From Neoscytalidium dimidiatum (Eukaryota > Ascomycota > Dothideomycetes > Botryosphaeriales > Botryosphaeriaceae): 64,000 bases of DNA. The translations under genes were made by a program, and so were the position numbers. Within the stretch, counting starts at the first letter, position 1. Each line of letters opens with the position of its first letter. The notes beneath the pieces are model-generated. The model did no database searches. It was not told the origin of the DNA and saw only the letters and a program-made list of their open reading frames with translations. Shown in pieces: positions 1-10,444 of the stretch. The stretch covers positions 4,340,001-4,404,000 of the forward strand of contig CM074696.1 of NCBI GenBank assembly GCA_037367355.1. The letters are read 5' to 3'.

Positions 1-889
1 GTCAGCTCCCAGTCGCCCTTGCTGAGCACCTTCTGCAGCTCGATCGCCTTCTCGTACTGGCCCTCGGCCCACAGGTCCCAGATCCTGACGCACAGCTTGG
101 GCAGGACGTTGGCGCCGCCGGCGATGATGCCGGACCCGCCGCTGGCGGCGGTCTGGGCGGTGAAGTCGGCGAAGCCGCCGAAGGCGAAGTAGGCAGAAGA
201 AGAGAGGAGGAGGAGGAGGAGGAGGAGGAGGAGGAGGAGGAGGAGGAGGAGGAGGAGGAAGAGGTCGACTTGGCGGTGGCGGCGTTGGTGGCCAGGGCCA
301 CGCGGGTCAGCTTGCCGGTGTTGCCGCAGGTGAACTTGGTGCCGACGATGTTGGGGTGGGCGGCCAGCTTGATCAGGAAGTCCGAGTCCATGTCGATGCC
401 GGCGACGGCGCCGGGGAAGTTGTAGATGAGGACGGGGGCGGGCGACGCGTCCGCGACGGCCGTGTAGTACGCGTAGATGGCGTCGTTGTCCATCGCGTAC
501 CGGTAGTAGCTGGGCGGCACGAGCAGCACGTACTCGCCGCCCGCGGCGTGGGCCTCCTTGCACAGCTCGATCGTGCCCCGGATGCTCTGCTCGGACGCGC
601 CGACGATGACCGGCACGTTGCCGAAGCCGGCGGCGTCGAGCGCCTCGCGGACGGCGCGCGTCACGGCCGTCCGCTCGGCTCGCGTGAGGTGCACGGCTTC
701 GCCGTTGGAGCCCATGGTGACGAGGCCCACCAGGCCGGCCTTGGCGAGCATGACGGAGTGCTTCTGCAGGGTCGGGAGGTCGAGCTCTTCGGTGTCCGGG
801 TGGAAGAAGGTCATGAGCGGTGCGTAGATGCCGGGGCGCAGGGGCGTCCGCGGCTTGTCGGCGCCGTTGGCGTGGCCGTTTGTTGCCAT
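1..889 (-). CDS. gaaC: 2-keto-3-deoxy-L-galactonate aldolase (GaaC/LGA1 type), 3' end beyond window
   Basis: Member of the dihydrodipicolinate synthase (DapA) TIM-barrel family. The family role assigned here is cleavage of 2-keto-3-deoxy-L-galactonate to pyruvate and L-glyceraldehyde, the third step of fungal D-galacturonate catabolism in the cytosol. Seen: the GSNGE motif at residues 60–64, the YNFPG motif with the catalytic Tyr at 156–160, and the Schiff-base Lys 185 in VGTKFTCGN. The start is the ATG at 889, because the conserved barrel begins about 20 residues later. The specific assignment rests on the divergent neighbour, a GaaA-type reductase; in other fungi these two genes are adjacent and share a promoter. 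Odd: a run of about 20 serines encoded by a GGA/TCC microsatellite lies between residue 209 and the next barrel segment (YFAFGGFADFT, then GGSGIIAGGANVLPKLC). The two sides are in different frames, so this copy reads as frameshifted. The last part of the gene is off the left edge. Confidence 0.8.
196..262. repeat. (GGA)n/(TCC)n microsatellite inside gaaC with a phase break
   Basis: A nearly pure GGA run lies within the aldolase coding region and would encode poly-serine on the minus strand. At about 201–206 the pattern changes from AAG-AAG to AGA-GGA, as if two extra bases (AG) had been inserted. That puts the upstream and downstream parts of the barrel in different frames. No GT–AG intron around the tract restores the frame. 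It could be replication slippage in this isolate or an assembly error. Confidence 0.8.
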
Positions 890-1753
890 TGTTGGAGATT
901 GGAGAGGATCCAGAGGAAGCTCGGGAGAGGGGAGTATCACAATTCTAACGGGATGGCGGGGCACAGAGAGAAGCACTCGGTCTGAAAGGAAGGGATGGAG
1001 AGAGAGGAAGGGAGGGGGGATGGAGGGAGGGATTAACGGTTAGTGAGGCGCTGGTTAGCAGACGGCATAGTGACATGTCTTATAAGGGCGCGGGCCGCCA
1101 TAGCTATCCCGAAGAGCGGGCGGCGTGCCCACTTTTACTCGGTGTTCCGTCGAAGATGTTGCGGCCACGGCAAAAGAGGGATAATAGGGCGTCTAGACCT
1201 GCTGATTGCCGTAGGACGCTGTCGACGCTGCGGCAGGAGTGTTCCCTGGAGCGGTCGGCCAATGGGTTCTTGTGGCGGCGCTGCAGACGGCGGGCTTTTC
1301 CGACATCCGGAGATGGGATTGACTAATGAGTGTGCCGCTGGTGGTGTGCAAGTGCGATGGAGCTGGACGAGGTCAGGACAGGCGGCGGAGGATGAAGGGC
1401 CGGGGTCGAGGCGCGATGGCGGGGGGCGCGAGTTTTCGCACCAATCAGCAGCGGCAGGGCGCGTGGGATTTCTTGCTTGGCTCTGGGGAAAGAAGCGTGG
1501 GCCGAAGGCGCGTGCGCGACTTTCGCAGCACGAGCTCTGTTTAGCTCCCCTGCTGCTTCACGGCCGTGGGGCAGCCTGCTCGACGCCCCTCAATTGTCGG
1601 CCTCATTTTTCCGCGACTTCAGCCCTGGCGCGCCCCTTCAGTTGCCGACGCGATCATGTTTCCCGTCGCGCCTACTAGACTCCCGCGCCTCCTCGACCTC
1701 CCAGTCCCGGGCTGATTCCAATTCTCTCCCTCCTCCGCGCTCCGCCCGTCACA
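890..1753. promoter_or_regulatory. Shared divergent promoter of gaaC and gaaA
   Basis: These 864 bases separate two start codons pointing away from each other. TCGGCCAAT at 1255–1263 fits the loose TYSNCCAAT element reported for galacturonate-responsive promoters of Aspergillus. A second CCAAT lies at 1441–1445 and a reverse one at about 898–902, just upstream of gaaC. A palindromic CTTATAAG-like box at about 1078–1086 could be a TATA element for gaaC. Binding by a GaaR-type regulator is inference. The longer open frames in this stretch have no recognisable product. Confidence 0.5.
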
Positions 1754-3183
1754 ATGGCTCCCATCAATGTTTGCATGGTAAGCAGGACACGTGCCCCGCC
1801 GCAGTTTTCCTGAAGACGCGTCTCCGGAGATGCTGACGCGCGACAACAGATCGGCACCGGCGAGTACACCACCGGCTTCGTCGGCGGTGGAATGTCTGGC
1901 TCTGACAAGAAGGTCGGTGTGGTCGGGCTGACTTTGTTCGATCTCCGGCGGCGAGGAAAGGTCGGCAAGCTGTCCATGGCTGGCGTCTCGGGGAATAAGT
2001 TCCCGGCCATTCGTACGCACGCCTCAGCATCGGCACATTGACTTCCAGCCAACTGACCAAAGACAGGCGAGCACCTGCACAAGAACATCACCCAGGCTTA
2101 CAACGGTCTCGACACCTCCTTCGAGTCTTTCCCGCCTGACGACAAGCGCGATGCGGACGCCTACAAGGCGGCAATTGACGCCCTGTCTCCCGGTGACGCC
2201 ATCACCATTTTCACCCCGGACACCACGCACTACCCCATCGCTCTGTACGCCATCCAGCGCAAGATCCACGTTCTCGTCACGAAGCCCGCAGTGCAGCTCC
2301 TAGAGCACCACCAGAAGCTCCTCGAGGAAGCGAGGAAGAATGGCGTTTTCGTCTTCGTCGAGCACCACAAACGTTTCGATCCCGCCTACGCCGATGCCCG
2401 TTTCAGGGCCCAGAAGCTCGGCGACTTCAACTACTTCTACAGCTACATGTCGCAGCCGAAGTCTCAGCTCGAGACGTTCAAGGCCTGGGCTGGCAAGGAC
2501 AGCGATATCTCCTACTACCTCAACTCCCACCACATTGACATCAACGAGTCCATGGTCCCAGAATTCAAGCCCGTGCGAGTGACGGCCAGTGGAGCTAAGG
2601 GCATTGCGACCGATCTTGGCTGCGTCGAGCAGACCGAGGACACCATCACTCTGCTGGTGGACTGGGTGAAGAAGACGGACCCTTCGAAGAGAGCAACTGG
2701 CGTCTATACTGCAAGCTGGACGGCGCCGCAGAAGGCTGGTGTGCACAGCAACCAATACTTCCACTACATGGCATCCAAGGGCGAGATCAGAGTAAACCAG
2801 GCCAAGAGGGGCTATGACGTCACCGAGGACGAGGGCGGCCTGGTTTGGTACAACCCGTAAGTCTTGCGGAAATTGTGAATGCATGCTTTCGGTTGTTGAT
2901 TCTAACACCCAATCACAGCTTCTACATGAAGTATGCGCCGGACGAGGAAGGCAACTTCGCAGGCCAGACCGGTTACGGATACATCTCGTTCGAGAAGTTC
3001 ATCGACGCGGTGGCAGCTCTGAAGGAGGGAAGGGTGACTTTGGACGACCTTGACAAGCGCGGTTTGCCCACTCTGAAGAATACCATCGCTACCGGCGCCA
3101 TCCTAGAGGCTGGCCGGAGATCGTTGGACGAAAAGAGGCCGATTGACATTGTTGAGGAAAACGGCGTATGGTCCTTGAAGTGA
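1754..3183 (+). CDS. gaaA: D-galacturonate reductase (GaaA/GAR2 type, Gfo/Idh/MocA family)
   Basis: The family reduces D-galacturonate to L-galactonate with NAD(P)H, the first step of fungal pectin-sugar catabolism. Four exons (1754–1777, 1850–2012, 2067–2856, 2919–3183) encode 413 residues. The first exon codes only eight residues; splicing gives the uninterrupted Rossmann start [18 protein letters not shown]. Further marks are the TKP motif at about 133–135, in the place of the EKP of other Gfo/Idh/MocA enzymes, and a [10 protein letters not shown] segment at about 211–220 holding likely active-site histidines. From memory the sequence closely resembles Botrytis GAR2, and it is not of the aldo-keto reductase GAR1 type. 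It is divergent from gaaC, as in Botrytis and Aspergillus. All introns have GT–AG ends. The alternative is another sugar-acid oxidoreductase of the same family. Confidence 0.82.
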
Positions 3184-4713
3184 GCGCGTTAACGTGGAGA
3201 TGGTGCATGATCTGTTATTTCATTCACATTCCCTGCGAGGGAGGGATGGGATTGGTAGTCCCTTAATTGTTTTTGTCTCAAAAGCTATTTCATCATACAG
3301 ATAATGAAATATATGGACAGCAAAAAGATTGGAAGGGAACGATGTAATATTCGATGGTCGGGGTCGTTTAGCATGGTCTACCTGTCGGGATCTTGTGTCA
3401 ACCATGGAAGAACTGGCACTCGAATCCTGTAGCCTACTTGCAGGTGGCTTGTGCATCGCGCTGAGCAGCTGCTCAATTCTTGCAGGATGATAGCAACAAT
3501 CAACGCATCCCTTGCAGATCATGGATCCTCTAGTACAGGGGGTTTTGTTTAGCCGTATTCCGTTTGTGCGATTGGTTTAAATGACATTGTACCAAAAAAA
3601 ATTAACCTGGCACTAAAGGTCGAATGTGATAACCCTCCTAACAGCGCGGAATTTGGAGCTGGTCTACACACTACCATGATCAATGTCCTGCATTAAGTAC
3701 GTCTCTGGTTGATCTGTGTCTCTAAGCGAGTCTGCTGCATGAAGCTGTATGTCAGACTACTTACAGAGGTGGCTACGACGGCCTCGGGAAAGTATGAGTA
3801 GATCCATGCTACGAACCCGCCGATCTTGTCCATGCTAAGTCTCACTATCTGACAGGCTTACGTAGGTGGGCAGGCTACTATACCGAGAACAGCAACAGCT
3901 GAACATAAACACAGTTCGGCGAGGGACGGCAACGCATGAGCACGTACGCCACCGATATGTGTGGTTGGACAGCCGTTTTCAAGACGGGCTTGCGGCACGC
4001 TGTTGTGGTAAATTCACATAAAAAACAGTGTCCAGCCGCTCTGCTATATTTCACCTGGTTTCAGCCCCCAGCTTTTTGCTTTCAGAACCGAGGCAGCGCC
4101 AGTCAGCGGAGAAGACCCACACGCAAGGCCGATGCCTGTCCTCCGCTGCGAGAAGACATATAAGCCCCTGTTCAAGTCAGCCCGTCTGCATTGACAACGT
4201 AGCAGGAAAGAGTAAACTGATAGCCGACATGTGCCCACAGAAGCGAGCACTCGATTGACGAATCAGAATTGTGCCGTCGATGTACATCGCTGAAATTATG
4301 ACGTTTCAGCCGCATACCTACGCCAATCATATCTTCCCATCCATGAATTTTTAAATCCTGCAGCTGATTTTCAGTCCCAGGCCGGACAACGAATGTGGAG
4401 ATTATTGACTGCAAGCCATCACGGACGTGTACCGTTCCTGGCCTGCAGGAACATCGTGCGGGGGGCCAATCAGAGTGATCCCTTGATCCTCATTCTGAAC
4501 TGGGACCCGATCAGTCATCTCGGTACAGCTGCAAAGCTTCTCATATGGCCCCTTGTCGACGGGAGGTGGGGAGTACCGAAGCTAATGAAACCTGGATGAG
4601 GCCCGTACTATGTCTCTATATGAATGGGTCTGTGAGGACATCCAGCGTTCTTTCATGCCCTGTCCAGAAAGTAATTTCCTGGAGAGGGGAATTTGAAATC
4701 TGCTGCATGCAAA
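3184..4713. other. Intergenic, no gene recognised
   Basis: About 1.5 kb between gaaA and the lipocalin-like gene. The open frames are short (under 90 codons), overlap on both strands and show no family motif. The stretch is moderately AT-rich around 3230–3620. I see no repeat or RNA gene. Confidence 0.6.
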
Positions 4714-5379
4714 ATGAGTGCTGTCTTGAGAGCATTCGATTGCTTCGTCGGAGCCTGGGGCTTCCTCAACGGTACTATTGCGTAAGTGAAAACTCCTGAG
4801 TGGAAAAGACAAGAAGAAGAAAAAAAAAAAAAACAGTTCCATCTACCGCCTCTCCACGAAGATAATCAGCCAACGTCTCTCTCTCTCAAAAAAAGGAAAA
4901 AGAAAAAAATACAAACCGCTAATTCGAACCACGCGCCCAGCAATGCCACGACCGGTGAGCTCCTCCCGGACTGGCACAGCGTGTACCCCAGCGGCATCTC
5001 GGTGTACGGATCGTCCGGCTACTTCGCGTACATGGTGACCGCCAACGACACGACGCAGCCCGAGTACCGCCCGCGCAACGTGACGCTGCCCGCGCAGCCG
5101 GACGACGACGTCCAGACGTGGGCCACCATCGCGCAGCACGCCGTCGCGGCCGGCGGTCCGTTCACCGTCACCAACGCCACCAACTCGTCGTCCGGCCCCG
5201 CCGGCACCCAGGTCTCCACGTTCTGGACGTCGACGCTGCCCGCTTGGGTCGGCTACGAGAGCGTGAACGAGTTCAGGTTTTGGGACGATTGCAGCGTGCA
5301 CATGCTGCGCTCGTATCCGACCGAGGATACGGTGCAGACGGCGTTCTTTTTCAGACAGCCGGATAATCGGCCCTCTTGA
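4714..5379 (+). CDS. Lipocalin-like domain protein
   Basis: Two exons (4714–4781 and 4941–5379) encode 168 residues. The 159-nt intron carries long A-runs, starts GTAAGTG and ends CCCAG. The N-terminus, with VGAWGFLNGT followed by WHSVYPSGISVYGSSGY, has the pattern of the lipocalin-like fold (G-x-W start, then a YP..G....GY strand). This is followed by a PAWVG segment and a strand with FRFWDDCSV. It lacks a clear signal peptide, so it is probably intracellular. Such domains occur in fungal secondary-metabolite clusters as ligand binders or cyclase-like enzymes, but no cluster is visible here. The first exon is less certain than the second because it is short and rests on splice signals only. 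The assignment comes from pattern recognition, not alignment. Confidence 0.6.
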
Positions 5380-5648
5380 GCGGTGAATGTGAGGTTGTTG
5401 GAGACAGCGGGTTGTCAGGGATGATAGGGTAAAAAAAAAATAAAATTGATATGCTGTCCGCAGCTTTTCGTAGCAGGTCTGTTGGAGAACATCATTCAGA
5501 GATGTACGGATAACGCCGAGGGGGGCTTAGCTGATGAAAATGGGAACGCTCGTTGACATAGTTCTCCTATCGTTCTCTTCTTAGTTCTGTTAGTTGTGTT
5601 AAAAGACAGTCTACTCATCTCCGTAAACTCTCAATCTCACCGCTCGTT

Positions 5649-5890
5649 TTGGTACTCACACCTCAAGTGCTAGGGTTACTAATTGACATCAAGGCGGATG
5701 CCAATCGTAACGGCGTTGTGGGCCATGTCGGAACTTCTGACACGGATGGTATACAATTTCGGACTGACAGCAGGGGCGCACTCTTCCTCACAAGCATTGG
5801 TGACTCTCGTGGTCGATGTTACAGAATCGACCATACGGGCCAGACTTTGAGCAATTCTGAGCTGTCGTTCTGCAACGATGCACCAAAGCG
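5649..5890 (+). pseudogene. Relic of a protein-arginine deiminase-like gene
   Basis: About 75 codons read like the central segment of protein-arginine deiminases: an IKADANRNGVVG stretch (compare the family's ADTNRDGVVD calcium-binding loop), then RGALFLTSIGD, a C-Y segment and SFCNDAP (compare ACNDA). No start region with a signal sequence precedes it. The family pattern stops at about 5890, where a different frame continues (starting NITNPLGKLSTYDD) without recognisable catalytic motifs. I therefore call it a truncated relic. It could alternatively be one exon of a diverged gene. Protein-arginine deiminases convert arginine residues to citrulline. Confidence 0.5.
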
Positions 5891-6268
5891 AACATCACCA
5901 ACCCCCTGGGAAAGCTCAGCACCTACGACGACATCCGGGCGCACGAATTCATCAAGCTATGCTGCAGCAGCGTCCCCAGCCCGGACGGCCCTCTGCGTCA
6001 TCCTCCGCAGCACGCAGGGGCACCCACGGAGCCAGCCAACAGTCCTTCGAGACGCTGCGCGGCAGAGGCACCGGCGCTTTCCGCCCTCCGGCCCGCGACA
6101 CGTCCCGGCATCCGCGGCATCGACTCGGGGCGGGCAACAACGCCCGGGGTCCTCGCGCACGAGAGCGGTCGCGTGTACGCGCCAGCGCCACGTCAACGTC
6201 AACGTGGTCGTTCCTGCTCGGAGAGACGGCATGTCTACGCGAGGCCTGATGTCGGGCGCGTGCCGACC

Positions 6269-6331
6269 CTCTCCTCCTCCTCCTCCTCCTCCTCCTCCTC
6301 CTCCTTCTTCTTCTTCTTCTTCTTCTTCTTC
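6269..6331. repeat. Compound (TCC)n(TTC)n microsatellite
   Basis: About 30 bases of TCC repeats run directly into about 28 bases of TTC repeats, ending in TAG. It lies downstream of the deiminase-like relic and not in a supported gene. The region before it (5890–6268) is GC-rich and open in two frames, but without family motifs. Confidence 0.85.
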
Positions 6332-7429
6332 TAGCGGATGGCAGACTTCCCGCGGCGCGGTCTGGCCGGAACTCCGGAGCGGGACGCCCCTGCAGCCGCT
6401 GGGCGATATGGCCGCTCGTACGTTACGGCCAAGGCTTTTGGGCCGGTGGTCGATGGAAGATGTGTCGCAGGAGGCGGTGGAGGTTGCGAATGAGGAGGCG
6501 GGAATGGAGGCGCTTTTATGGGTGATCTTTTATCTCGCATCATGTAGGCAGTGGTGGGGATCCATTGCAGGTCCAATACGTTCAGGGAGACGGGATTAGA
6601 GTGGTGGGTGTACTTGGTGGTGGGTTTCAGTTTTGTGGGCTCGGAGATGAGCTTCTCAAATGTTTGTTGAGGGGGGCTAGATTTGTTCGTTCCTTGAAGA
6701 GAGATGTTGACTAGGGCTTCGTTTGGCTACAGTTTTCGGCAGCACATATTTCAGCTGTAAATATCGCGTTAAAGTCTTTGACATAGCCATGATACGAAGA
6801 GTCTTGCGTCGAGAGAAGCGAGAAATTCTTATAAACTGTTCGGCATCTCTAAGTGTTTTGAGTTTCCGATATAGAGGCCCGTATGAAGAATAGACCCGCT
6901 CCATTTGAATATCCAAAGAGAGGTAGCGGTAAGCTCGGGAACGAAAAGCTGAGAGGGCCCAAAGAGTGTGTCTCCGGCTCGAGTACGTGGGTATTCCAAG
7001 ATGAGAGGGATTCAAGATATGTGGTGTTGAGCTTGATTCGGGTGGCAAGTCGATTGGTTAGTGAAGTAGCCAACAGACCTCAAACGCGGGGCTGACTAAG
7101 ATGAAGGGCCGTAGCGCAGGTACTGTACATATTGCGGGGGAGCTTGGCGAGGAAGTAGCCGGGGCGAATGCGGGGTTGCTGCCACACGTCCAATCACCGA
7201 CTCCTTTGTGCTCTCCACTGCCTGTTCAACAACAGTGACAAGCCAATCCTGTATTTCCGTGTGGATCGGCTATTGTCTCGGACTTCCCGATCCTACGCCC
7301 AGTCGACCCACCTTCGGCCTATTCCAACACCCCGAGTTCCGCGACCCGCTTTAGCGCGTCAGAATAACAATGCTACAAATCATCGCAGTTGTTTGTTCGT
7401 CCCTAACTCCGTCCGAAGTTTTTTCTTGA
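6332..7429. other. Intergenic, upstream of the C2H2 factor
   Basis: No coding pattern is recognised. The open frames are short and lack motifs. The last 250 bases are pyrimidine-rich and probably contain the promoter and leader of the next gene. Confidence 0.55.
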
Positions 7430-10400
7430 ATGGAGCCTGCAAGCAACCTCATCACGCCCCAAGGCGCTCGTCACAAGCACTCGCGGGTACAGCCGGTTCA
7501 GGGTTCTTCTAAGCTTATCTGCAGCCTTTGCGGTACTGCGTTTGGACGTCAAGAACACCTGACGCGGCATATTCGCAGCCACTCTAATCAGAGACCATTT
7601 AGCTGTACGCGTTGTGACCGTAGCTTTACACGGAGGTATGTTGATGTCGCCTGTGGCTTGAGTGGGCCGAGGAAGCGGAACTGATCTCATGTAGCGACAC
7701 CTTGAAGCGTCATATCGAAAAGCATCGTGGGAGCGCTGTCGTGGATCCCGGAATTTGCATATCTAGAGAAAATCCAACGAGAGCGGTCTTCAGTCCAGCA
7801 GAATCATCCATTGCCCAGCCGACCAAGCTGTCCGGGGATGGAATCCAGGTGTCCCAAAGTCAGCATAGTATTGCTTTCCAGAGTACGATGTCAACATCCT
7901 TGTCTCCGTTCCCAGAGTCTGCGATCCGGTTCAGTGATACGACGGCCCGTGAGGGAAATTTATCCGGCCTTCCGTCTCCCACTGCCAGCTTGGGCAGCTT
8001 CCCTTCCTCTATGGAGTACAGTGGCCAAGATGCTCCATCAAACATGTTTGGACACGAAGGATATGACTTATCTACCTTTTTCTTGATGGCACCTTTTGAT
8101 CAGGAGAGTCTCATGGACTTTGGAAGCAGTGTGTACGGAACCAGTCCAGGCGTAGGAACAGGCGCATTTAATAGCACGCTGGACCCCCAAGGCCAATCTC
8201 CGTCATGTCACGAAGAGACATCTGCGATGGTACATCCATCTCTCTGGTCTTCTTCACCCCCGGCGTTGCCTCAAGCTTTCAGTACTAGAAGCTGCAGCGA
8301 CACTTTCACACCAAGCAGTCCGGTCGAAATCCTGGAGAACCCAAGACGTCCAGCTTTGCTTCGCGTTTCACGTGAGGAAGTATCCAACATCGAGGACCAC
8401 ATGCATGTAGCGTCCGTTCCAGACTGCAAAATGGCCGAGATATCCGCGTTCATCAACCAGCAGAACGGCACGCAGTCCGTTTTCCGAATTCCGACGGTGC
8501 CGATCGAGCCAAATGCTGAAGCCATCCACCGCTTCGTGCAGCTTTACTTCGAATACTTCCATCCGATCTTGCCGATCCTGCACAAACATACTTTTAATAA
8601 GCGTGAAACGCCTTGGCTGCTCGTCCTCGCCGTGGCGATTGTGGGTGGGCACTACGCGAAAGGACGGTGGTGCTCACAGTTCGTCTCCACTTTGCGCGAA
8701 TATTTGCGGAGGGCCGTCGTCATATCGGTAAGTCGTCTAAGGTTTTCTAATTCCCTAAAGTCCGAGGCTGCCCGTGGTCTTTCTTGCGCAGTGCTGCGAA
8801 GCATACCGGGCAGGGTTAGCGGCCGGAGTTTTCTCCTAAATCGAGACTTCTAAGGAACACGCCAAACCCCATCGGGCAAATGCGTAGACTGTCCATGCAC
8901 GAGCAGGGCCTGGATGTCAAATATTGCGATGCTCCTGCTGCAAGCAAAGACCGCATGTGAGATTCTTCTAAATTCGGCATGCAATCTAACTTTCTCGCAG
9001 CTCGAGGGCGATAAGTCTAAACCGCTGCAGGTTTGGTTCGCGCAGGTCGTCATGCTTAGCCACGTTAGCATGATCTACAGCGGGAAGAGGCCGCTGGTAC
9101 TGGCCACGCTCTACCAGAGGAATCTGCTGAATGTACTGTGCAAAGGCATCAGTGCAGGGTTCAAAAACTTTGAGCCGACGACGCAATATGGGAGAGAGTT
9201 TAACCGAGAAGCTGAGGTGGAGGATTGGTTGGATCGTGAGCTCGCCACACGAGTGGTGTACGCCACATGGGTAATCATCTTACCTCACGGGCTGACGTCG
9301 TTGGTTGATATGCTGATCCTCTTGTCGAGCAGCTCCTGGAGTGCCAGCACAGTCTGCACTGCGATCTGCCACCACCATCCATGTCCCCCAGGGAACTCGA
9401 GCCTCCGCTGCCGTGTGGTGAAGATATTTGGAACGCGCCAGCCGAGCAAGTTGATCGAGCGCCGCAGGGTCCGTCTCTTCCTAACGCTCAAAGCGGGCAA
9501 GACTGACGATCATCATATTGGCAGAACATACGACGTTGCACGAGGCATTGCATGGCATCCAGGCTGGACACCGTTTACCGCGCGTTGGAGAGTTCGCGCG
9601 CAGAATCATCATGACGGCCATGTATTATGAGTCCAGGATGGTGCTTCAAGCGGCCGTATCCCTGCAGCAAAGCGGCGCGCTGGCGCACATCGTGGGAGCC
9701 AGCGGGACGGAAAGCACGCAGCTCCCTTCAACCGACCCAATGAGGTCCGCGGCGGCGGCGAGCAGCGTGGATGGCATATACAGCTACTGGAGACGGACGG
9801 CGATCGAAGCTTTGGCCTGTCTCGGACCGCCCGCGGACTGCCCCGATCATGAGCACGACCACATCCTTGCCCAGCAGCTGCTTCATTACGTTTCCATTCG
9901 TCTCTACGTCCCGCTCACGCGGCTCTGCGCGCTGACGGGCTGGATGGCGTCGGAGAAGGCTACGGGACGCGCGCGGCAGGAGCTCTGCGCATGGATCAGG
10001 CACGACGGCGAGAATGCTCGGCGGGCGGTGGTGCATGCGGCCAAGCTGTTCGGCCTGGTGCGCAGGCAGGAGACAGGCTCGTACTCTGAGGCTCACTTCG
10101 TCCTGCTTGCCACGCTGACGATGTGGGCGTACGGGATGCTCGAGCCCGAGGCGGTGGATCAGGACTCCCGCGCGCATGCTTCAGGCATGCTGCCGGCCAG
10201 CAGGCGTGTGGTCAGGCTCGACGCGATCGAGGACGCGGCGACGTTGGAGGCGTGGACGCGGTACGGCATTGCGGCGGTGCCGAATGTGGTAGGCGTGGGT
10301 AGCATCCAGGGGCCTGCAGGCGCGCTTAGGGTCGTTGGTGAGGCACAACGGCTGCTGCTGCAACGCGCGGCCTGGCCAATCAGCCAGAAGTTTGCAGGCG

Positions 10401-10444
10401 TGCTCTCGGACCTGTTGTCGACGGGCAGGACGGGGCGCAGATGA
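7430..10444 (+). CDS. C2H2 zinc-finger / Fungal_trans-domain transcription factor
   Basis: A nuclear regulator combining two N-terminal C2H2 fingers with the fungal-specific transcription factor middle region. Finger 1 uses C31, C34, H47 and H51. Finger 2 (C59, C62, H75, H79) is completed by splicing at FTRSDTLKRH. Proposed exons are 7430–7635, 7695–8727, 9001–9270, 9333–9468 and 9525–10444, giving 854 residues. The middle region shows PILPILHKHTF and later WFAQVVMLSHVSMIYSGKR, typical of this class. Odd: the second intron (8728–9000) is 273 nt, far longer than its neighbours. It contains internal splice-like signals and stops in every frame, so a small exon could be missed. The intron at 9469 starts GTCCGT, a weak donor, but it contains TCCTAAC and restores the frame. 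The target genes are unknown. Confidence 0.82.

Noticed and set aside
6269..6331. CRISPR-like or other programmed repeat array
   Set aside because: Simple trinucleotide microsatellite without spacers. CRISPR arrays are not expected in a nuclear fungal genome.
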